DNA from: Halomicrobium zhouii
GTDB taxonomy: Archaea > Halobacteriota > Halobacteria > Halobacteriales > Haloarculaceae
Reading direction: 5' to 3'
DNA: 64,000 bases
Assembly: GCF_900114435.1 (NCBI RefSeq)
Contig: NZ_FOZK01000003.1
Location: 558,001-622,000, forward strand
Below are positions 59,324 to 64,000 of this stretch, in pieces. A program made the position numbers and the translations under genes. Numbering within the stretch: the stretch's first letter is position 1; each line of letters starts with the position of its first letter. The notes below the pieces were generated by a model. It worked only from the letters and a program-made list of their open reading frames with translations, did no database searches and was not told the DNA's origin.

Positions 59324-60514
59324 ATGCAAGCAGTCATCCTCGCCGCGGGTGAGGGAACCAGGATGCGGCCGCTGACGGAGTCGACGCCGAAACCGATGCT
59401 GCCCGTCGCGGACCGACCGCTGGTCGCGCACACGGTCGACGCCGCCGTCGACGCCGGCGTCACGGACCTGGTCCTGGTCGTCGGCTACGAGGCGGAGGAG
59501 GTCCGGGGCTACTTCGGCGACGAGTACCGGGGCGTCCCCGTCGACTACGCCGTCCAGGAGGAGCAACTCGGGACCGCACACGCCGTCCGGTCGGCTCGCG
59601 AACACCTCGAGGGAGCGTTCATCGTCCTCAACGGCGACGACCTCTACGACGACGAGAGCGTGGCCGAACTCGTCGAGGCCGGTGAGCGCGGGCCCGTAGT
59701 GGGGACCTATCGGGTCGACGACCCGACGAGCTACGGCGTGTTCGAACTCGAGGACGACGTCGTCACCGGCATCGTCGAGAAGCCCGCCGACCCGCCGAGT
59801 GACCTGGTCAACGTCGGCGCCTACGTCTTCCCCGCCGAAGCCAGAGACTGGCTGGACGTCGAGATGAGCGAACGCGGCGAGTACGAGATCACCGACGTCC
59901 TCGCGCGCGTCATCGACGAGCGCTCCGTCGGGACGGTCGAAGTCGACCGCTGGCTCGGCTGCGGGCGGCCCTGGGAACTGCTGGAGGCCAACGAGTGGAA
60001 GATCGGGGAACTCGACCGTCGCATCGACGGCGAGGTCCGCGGCGACGCGGAACTGCGCGGCGACGTCGTCGTCGAAGCGGGGGCGACTGTCGAACACGGC
60101 GTCGTTATCGAGGGCCCGGTGCTCGTCCGCGCGGGCGCCGAAATCGGACCGAACGCCTACGTCCGGGGCGCAACGCTGCTCGGCGAGGATACCCACGTCG
60201 GCCACGGCGTCGAGATAAAGAACTCGGTCGTCCGCGCGGGGTCGGCCGTCCCGCACGTCTCCTACGTCGGCGACAGCGTGCTCGGGAAAGACGTCAACTT
60301 CGGCGCCGGGACGCAGGTGGCGAACCTGCGACACGACGACGCCACCGTCTCCCACACCGTCAAGGGTGAACGCGTCTCGACCGGTCGCCGAAAGTTCGGC
60401 GTCGTCGCGGGCGACGGCGTCAAGACCGGCATCAACACCAGCATCAACCCCGGTGTGACGCTGTCGACCGGCGCTGTGTCCAGGCCCGGCGAATCGGTCA
60501 CTCGCGACCGCTGA
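59324..60514 (+). CDS. Bifunctional sugar-1-phosphate nucleotidylyltransferase/acyltransferase
   Basis: 396 residues. The N-terminal nucleotidyltransferase (about 1-225) has LAAGEGTRMRPLTESTPKP, LGTAHAVRSA, LNGDDLYDDE and GIVEKP. The C-terminal left-handed beta-helix (about 245-390) has repeats such as VIEGPVLVRAGAEIGPNAYV and YVGDSVLGKDVNFGAGTQVANLR, as in GlmU/ST0452-type proteins that make UDP-GlcNAc or dTDP-sugars. The sugar cannot be fixed from sequence. A TATA element (catatacc) lies about 25-31 bases upstream. Confidence 0.9.
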   Translation: MQAVILAAGEGTRMRPLTESTPKPMLPVADRPLVAHTVDAAVDAGVTDLVLVVGYEAEEVRGYFGDEYRGVPVDYAVQEEQLGTAHAVRSAREHLEGAFIVLNGDDLYDDESVAELVEAGERGPVVGTYRVDDPTSYGVFELEDDVVTGIVEKPADPPSDLVNVGAYVFPAEARDWLDVEMSERGEYEITDVLARVIDERSVGTVEVDRWLGCGRPWELLEANEWKIGELDRRIDGEVRGDAELRGDVVVEAGATVEHGVVIEGPVLVRAGAEIGPNAYVRGATLLGEDTHVGHGVEIKNSVVRAGSAVPHVSYVGDSVLGKDVNFGAGTQVANLRHDDATVSHTVKGERVSTGRRKFGVVAGDGVKTGINTSINPGVTLSTGAVSRPGESVTRDR

Positions 60515-60578
60515 CGGCCGCTGGCCATTTTCGCACCAACCGGTGACTTGAGACCTATCCCCGCCGTGTGAAGACGTA

Positions 60579-60770
60579 ATGGTAGATCCGACTTCGGACC
60601 TCAACGAGGACGTCGACGACGCCGACGCGCCGACGTGTGCGACGTGCGGGGCGACGGTCGCGATGGAATCGACCCACCGGGTGACCACCAGCGTCGAAGA
60701 CGGCGCAGTGGAGACGGTGCACTTCTGCGACGACGACTGTCGCGATAGCTGGGACGCCGACGGCCTCTAG
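60579..60770 (+). CDS. Small zinc-finger protein (DUF7576-like)
   Basis: 63 residues. CATCGATVAMESTH and HFCDDDCRDSW give a C-x2-C ... C-x3-C zinc site similar to TRASH-type metal-binding modules. An acidic N-terminal tail (SDLNEDVDDADA) precedes it. The family name is from memory. Function unknown; metal sensing or a protein-interaction finger is possible. It follows the nucleotidyltransferase by 64 bases. Confidence 0.7.
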   Translation: MVDPTSDLNEDVDDADAPTCATCGATVAMESTHRVTTSVEDGAVETVHFCDDDCRDSWDADGL

Positions 60771-60807
60771 CACCGGACCGCGACCGCGAGGGACCGGTAT
60801 TCCCTGT

Positions 60808-61728
60808 TCACACGACTTCGTTCGCCAGCGACCGACCGGCTTCCAGGCGACGGCAGTTCTCCCGGACCAAAGCCGCGATGCGGTCCGCGTAGTCCCGCGT
60901 CGCGGCCGCGACGTGCGGTGTAACGACCACGTCGTCCATCTCCCAGAGCGGTGAGTCGGCCGGGAGCGGTTCGTCTTCGAAGACGTCCAGGGCCGCGCCG
61001 GCGAGCCCACCCGATTCGAGCGCATCGAGGAGCGCCGCCTGGTCGACGACGGCGCCGCGGGCGACGTTGATCAGGTAGGCGTCGGACCGCATCGCGTCGA
61101 GTTCGAACTCGCCGACCAGTTTCCGCGTCTCTTCTGTCAGCGGGACTGTGAGGACGACGAATCGCGCGTCGGCGACGGCCTCGGTCAGGTCCGTCGGCGT
61201 GTAGACGCGCTCGACGTGGTCGACGGGTGTCGGTGTGCGCCGGACCCCCGTGACGTGCATCCCCAGGCAGTCGGCCCGGCTGGCCACCCCGCGGCCGAGC
61301 GTCCCGAGGCCGACGACGGTGACGGACTGTCCGGCGAGCGTGAACGCCTCGTCCCACGCCGGCGGCCCCCACTCCCGTCGCTCCTGATTCGACCGGTAGA
61401 CGTGGAGGCGACGGGCGAAGCTCGTCATGTAGCCGAAGACCGTCTCGCCGACGGCGTCGCCGTGGATGCCGGTGCTGTTCGTCAACCGGATCCCACGGTC
61501 CGAGAGGTCCTCGAAGGGAAATCGGTCGACGCCCGCCTGGACGGAGTGGATCCAGTCGAGATCGGCGTCGAGGAACGCCGGCTCGTAGGCGAAGGTGACC
61601 AGCGCGTCGCAGTCCTCCACCGGCCGGTCGTCCGGGACGACGGCGACCGAGCCGACGTCGGCGATCAGTTCGCGGAGGTGGCCCGGTGGGAAGATCTGCC
61701 GAACCGAGCGGTGGATACCGACGTCCAT
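60808..61728 (-). CDS. D-2-hydroxyacid dehydrogenase
   Basis: 306 residues. NAD-binding VVGLGTLGRGVASRAD, the substrate Arg in LINVARGAVVDQAALLDAL, the catalytic Glu in ALDVFEDEPLP and His in VTPHVAAATRDYA are present. The family reduces or oxidises 2-keto/2-hydroxy acids; the substrate (glyoxylate, phosphoglycerate or other) is not clear, but the lack of an ACT domain argues against a standard SerA. ATG 61728 is supported by a TATA-like gtttag about 27 bases upstream. Confidence 0.9.
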   Translation of the reverse strand: MDVGIHRSVRQIFPPGHLRELIADVGSVAVVPDDRPVEDCDALVTFAYEPAFLDADLDWIHSVQAGVDRFPFEDLSDRGIRLTNSTGIHGDAVGETVFGYMTSFARRLHVYRSNQERREWGPPAWDEAFTLAGQSVTVVGLGTLGRGVASRADCLGMHVTGVRRTPTPVDHVERVYTPTDLTEAVADARFVVLTVPLTEETRKLVGEFELDAMRSDAYLINVARGAVVDQAALLDALESGGLAGAALDVFEDEPLPADSPLWEMDDVVVTPHVAAATRDYADRIAALVRENCRRLEAGRSLANEVV

Positions 61729-61865
61729 GTGCGACCGGTACACACGCGAGGTCCTAAACTGTCGTCCTCGGCCGTGAGCATGGCGACTCCGGATCCTGAT
61801 CCCGGAGTCGGCCGGGACCCCAACGTATATGTGAGTCCCCGTCGTCGCCCATACCAAGCCAGTTT

Positions 61866-61893
61866 GGGTTAACCAAAGCGAGCTTGTTAACCC
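61866..61893. promoter_or_regulatory. Inverted repeat upstream of the CbiX-like gene
   Basis: GGGTTAAC (61866-61873) and GTTAACCC (61886-61893) are perfect complements 12 bases apart; each includes the self-palindromic GTTAAC. The repeat ends 12 bases before the ATG at 61906, where the core promoter of a leaderless gene would be. A separate TATA-like gtatatgt lies near 61822-61829. Likely an operator for a regulator of cobalamin genes (inference). Confidence 0.6.
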
Positions 61894-61905
61894 GCGAATC
61901 CACCC

Positions 61906-62691
61906 ATGCCACGAGACACGCTCCTTCTCGTCTGTCGCGAGAGCGAGGGTCGGTCCGCCGTCGAAACGCACCGCGAGCGCCTGCGAACCCGCGGCGTGGC
62001 CGACGCCGTCGAAGTCGCCAGGTACCAGCACGAGCCCGTCCGGGAGCTCCGCGACCGGCTCGCCGGCCTCGACGCGGACCGCGTGTTCGCGATTCCGATG
62101 TGTCTGTCACACTCACGCGAGACCACGGACGCCATCCCGTCGGCGCTGTCGGCCGTCTCCGCTCCAGTCACCTACTGCGAGCCGGTCGGTCACAGTCCGG
62201 CCGTCACCGGGGCGGTCCTGGAACGCGCGACGAGCCACGTCGCGGCCGGCGCTAATGCGTCAATCGTCCTCGTCGGGTTCGGCTCCGGCGGGACGCCGTA
62301 CAACCGCCAGGCCGTCGAGTACCACGCCGCCCGGATCCGCCGCCAGTCCGACTACGGCGAGGTGATGGCGTGCTACCTGATGCAGAACCCCGCCGTCGAG
62401 TGCGTCCGGTACAACGTCTCGACGGACCGCGCCGTCGCCGCACCGATGTTCGTCGATCCCGGCGCGGCGACGGAGGAAGAGATTCCCGCGAAGCTCGAAC
62501 TCGAGCGCGGCGGTATCGAGTACGCGGACCCACTCGGCGACCACTCGCTGGTGACGGATGCCATCGAGGCGGAGGTCGCCAGGCAACGGGTGTTGACGGA
62601 CGCGAGGAGAGGGAGCCCGCACTCCTTCGAAGCCGCGCTGAGGTCGGGGGCGCACGCTCTCGCTAGCGACGGCGAGGGCGAGCCGCTGTAG
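61906..62691 (+). CDS. CbiX/SirB-like protein without the canonical histidines
   Basis: 261 residues in two chelatase-like halves, the layout of long CbiX cobaltochelatases. The fold marks are DTLLLVCRESEGRSA in the first half, AIPMCLSHSRETTDAIP in the loop, and IVLVGFGSGGTPYNRQAV in the second. Where CbiX has 'GHGS' in each half this protein has CRESE and GFGS, so the usual metal-binding His is missing; one His remains in CLSHSRET. It converges on cbiC and lies in the cobalamin neighbourhood. It may be a catalytically altered chelatase or a chaperone for cobalt. Confidence 0.75.
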   Translation: MPRDTLLLVCRESEGRSAVETHRERLRTRGVADAVEVARYQHEPVRELRDRLAGLDADRVFAIPMCLSHSRETTDAIPSALSAVSAPVTYCEPVGHSPAVTGAVLERATSHVAAGANASIVLVGFGSGGTPYNRQAVEYHAARIRRQSDYGEVMACYLMQNPAVECVRYNVSTDRAVAAPMFVDPGAATEEEIPAKLELERGGIEYADPLGDHSLVTDAIEAEVARQRVLTDARRGSPHSFEAALRSGAHALASDGEGEPL

Positions 62692-62783
62692 CCCGCCGGA
62701 GAATCTTCTCGGCCAACGCCGTTCGGGATAGCGCAGGCCTCCGTCGCGGTCAGAGTGAAAGAACTGTGAGCGGCCGGCGTAAC

Positions 62784-63503
62784 CTATAGCCCGACCTCGC
62801 CCTCCCGGACGTCGCTCGCGACGTGGACCAGTTCGTTTGTCAGCCCGGCGGCGAGTCCGCTGCCGCCGCGCCGACCGACGTTGGTGATAGCGGGAACGCC
62901 GTGGTCGGCCGCCACCTCCCGCAGTCGCTCGCGGCTCTCCGCGGCTTTGACGAACCCCACGGGCGTCGCGACCACGACGGCGGGCCGAGTGCCCTGTTCG
63001 ATGCAGTCCGCGAGGGCGAGCGCGGCGGTCGGCGCGTTCCCGACGACGGCTATCGCGCCGTCGTAGACGCCCTCGCTGTCGAGTTCGAGGACGGAGGCCG
63101 CCGTCCGCGTCATCCCCGTCTCGGCGGCCAGTTCCGCGCCGTTGCCGATGGCCTTCCGGACCGGGCAGTCGTGGCCGCGGCCGGTGATCCCCGCCTGCAC
63201 CATCGTGATGTCCGTGACGATGGGCTGTTCGTCGAGAACCGCGCGCGCTCCCACTCTGACGGGTTCGTCCTCGTCCGCGCCAGTGAACCGGACGAGATAC
63301 TGAAATTCGGGGTCGCCGGTGGCGTGGACGGACTTCTGGCGGATCCGGTCGGCCAGCGTCTCGTCGGGGACGAGCTCCCGGACGCGGTCCATGCTCGTCT
63401 CGGCGATCTCCATCGCGTCCGCGGTGGTCGCCCCGAGGTCGGCGTACTCTTCGAACGCTTCGTCATGCCCTTTACCGGCCTCGTTTTCCGGGTTAGTCGT
63501 CAT
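62784..63503 (-). CDS. cbiC: Precorrin-8X methylmutase
   Basis: 239 residues; rearranges precorrin-8X to hydrogenobyrinate (cobalt-precorrin-8 to cobyrinate) in cobalamin synthesis. The catalytic His is in RQKSVHATGDPEF; MVQAGITGRGHDCPV and VVGNAPTAALALADCIEQG and VVATPVGFVKAAESRERL are family motifs. The start overlaps the cobN stop by 11 bases, so cobN-cbiC are coupled. Confidence 0.95.
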   Translation of the reverse strand: MTTNPENEAGKGHDEAFEEYADLGATTADAMEIAETSMDRVRELVPDETLADRIRQKSVHATGDPEFQYLVRFTGADEDEPVRVGARAVLDEQPIVTDITMVQAGITGRGHDCPVRKAIGNGAELAAETGMTRTAASVLELDSEGVYDGAIAVVGNAPTAALALADCIEQGTRPAVVVATPVGFVKAAESRERLREVAADHGVPAITNVGRRGGSGLAAGLTNELVHVASDVREGEVGL

Positions 63504-64000
63504 CGCTGGTCACCTCCGATTGATTCGCACCACTCGCTCTGGCCTCCAGATCACCGTCCACCTGCAAATTGACGTCTCGTAGCCTGTCTCGCATCTCGTC
63601 GTCGGCCTCCCAGAGGTCGCGGTTGATGGCCTCCAGCAGGGTTTCAGTGATGGAGTCGAGCGCCCAGGGATTGACCTCGCGGAGCCACTCCTGGCGGTCC
63701 TCGTCGAGCGCGTAGCGCTCGGCCACGTCCTCCCAGAGCCGATCACTGACGACGCCAGTCGTCGCGTCCCAGCCCAGCACCACGTCGACCGTCGTCGAGA
63801 GGTCGCCGGCGCCCTTGTAGCCGTGTTCCTCCATGGAGTCGAGCCAGTCGGGGTTGAGCACGCGGGCGCGCATCGCCTTCCGGACCTTCTCCTCGTTGGT
63901 GTAGACGTCGACGTTATCGGGGTCGCTGGAGTCGCCGACGTAGGAGGCCGGCTCCTCGCCCGCCATCTCCGTGACGGCGGTGATGAAGCCGCCGTGGAAG
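63493..64000 (-). CDS. cobN: Cobaltochelatase subunit CobN, C-terminal end (runs off the window)
   Basis: The 169 C-terminal residues of a CobN/BchH-type chelatase, which inserts cobalt with ATP. NVDVYTNEEKVRKAMRARVLN followed by PDWLDSMEEHGYKGAGDLS and VNPWALDSITETLLEAINR match the CobN C-terminus. The reading frame stays open to base 64000, so Met at 63966 is internal. The tail after about residue 150 (ASGANQSEVTSDDD) is short and acidic. The gene overlaps cbiC by 11 bases. Confidence 0.92.
   Translation of the reverse strand, partial: FHGGFITAVTEMAGEEPASYVGDSSDPDNVDVYTNEEKVRKAMRARVLNPDWLDSMEEHGYKGAGDLSTTVDVVLGWDATTGVVSDRLWEDVAERYALDEDRQEWLREVNPWALDSITETLLEAINRDLWEADDEMRDRLRDVNLQVDGDLEARASGANQSEVTSDDD

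Noticed and set aside
61729-61905. Possible cobalamin riboswitch before the CbiX-like gene
   Set aside because: The gap is too short for the full fold and no B12-box-like sequence was found; the GGGTTAAC inverted repeat explains the visible symmetry.

Overview
The window is chromosomal DNA from a haloarchaeon (class Halobacteria); I do not assign a genus. The evidence is GC-rich coding sequence with very acidic proteins, TATA boxes about 25-30 bases upstream of many start codons (leaderless mRNAs), archaeal information-processing genes (TFB, proteasome, Cdc48, Lsm, L37e, MBF1, GatCA), a sdhCDBA operon, and several small families that I know only from haloarchaea.

Layout. 1-8.7 kb (minus strand): a tightly overlapping membrane operon (DUF4129-type surface protein, DUF7269-like, DUF58, DUF7519-like, MoxR ATPase), followed by a Dna2-like nuclease/helicase cut by the window edge. 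8.9-14.1 kb: small hypothetical genes, an ArsR-like regulator, a proteasome beta-alpha pair behind a 20-bp palindromic promoter, and a zinc metalloprotease. 14.3-19.1 kb: Na+/H+ antiporter, an enolase-superfamily sugar-acid dehydratase candidate, a Gfo/Idh/MocA oxidoreductase and an M42 peptidase. 19.2-21 kb: the archaeal lsm-rpl37e-purF cluster. 21-31.2 kb: small membrane genes, Bcp peroxiredoxin, a methyltransferase, an array of GNA-loop hairpins, cdc48 with an Hsp20-like partner, panB, a HAD phosphatase, an acyl-CoA dehydrogenase and MBF1. 31.3-35.5 kb: tRNA-Leu with a degenerate repeat field, then sdhCDBA. 35.6-45 kb: PAS histidine kinase, an AspA-like deacylase divergent from a RimK-RimB fusion, cysE, a DNA glycosylase, and a divergent beta-oxidation pair. 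45-50.5 kb: a 335-bp non-coding element with terminal inverted repeats, a secreted repeat protein, purL and a TraB-like protein. 50.7-57.8 kb: PHP plus an amidotransferase-less asparagine-synthase-like protein, twin zinc ribbons, NUDIX, tfb, gatCA and an M48 protease. 57.9-64 kb: tRNA-Glu followed by two copies of its 3' end in hairpin modules, DUF5783, a Csp-like copper protein, a nucleotidyltransferase/acyltransferase, a 2-hydroxyacid dehydrogenase, and cobalamin genes (CbiX-like, cbiC, cobN).

Most genes are ordinary haloarchaeal core or conserved accessory genes. The unusual content is mainly non-coding: (i) six hairpins with GNA triloops in 233 bp between a methyltransferase gene and cdc48; (ii) tRNA 3'-end modules downstream of both tRNA genes that share a repeat unit; (iii) the 335-bp element at 45.2 kb; and (iv) several perfect inverted repeats sitting on promoters. 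Among proteins, the least understood multi-gene unit is the five-gene MoxR/DUF58/DUF4129 operon. No insertion sequence, CRISPR array or replication origin was seen.
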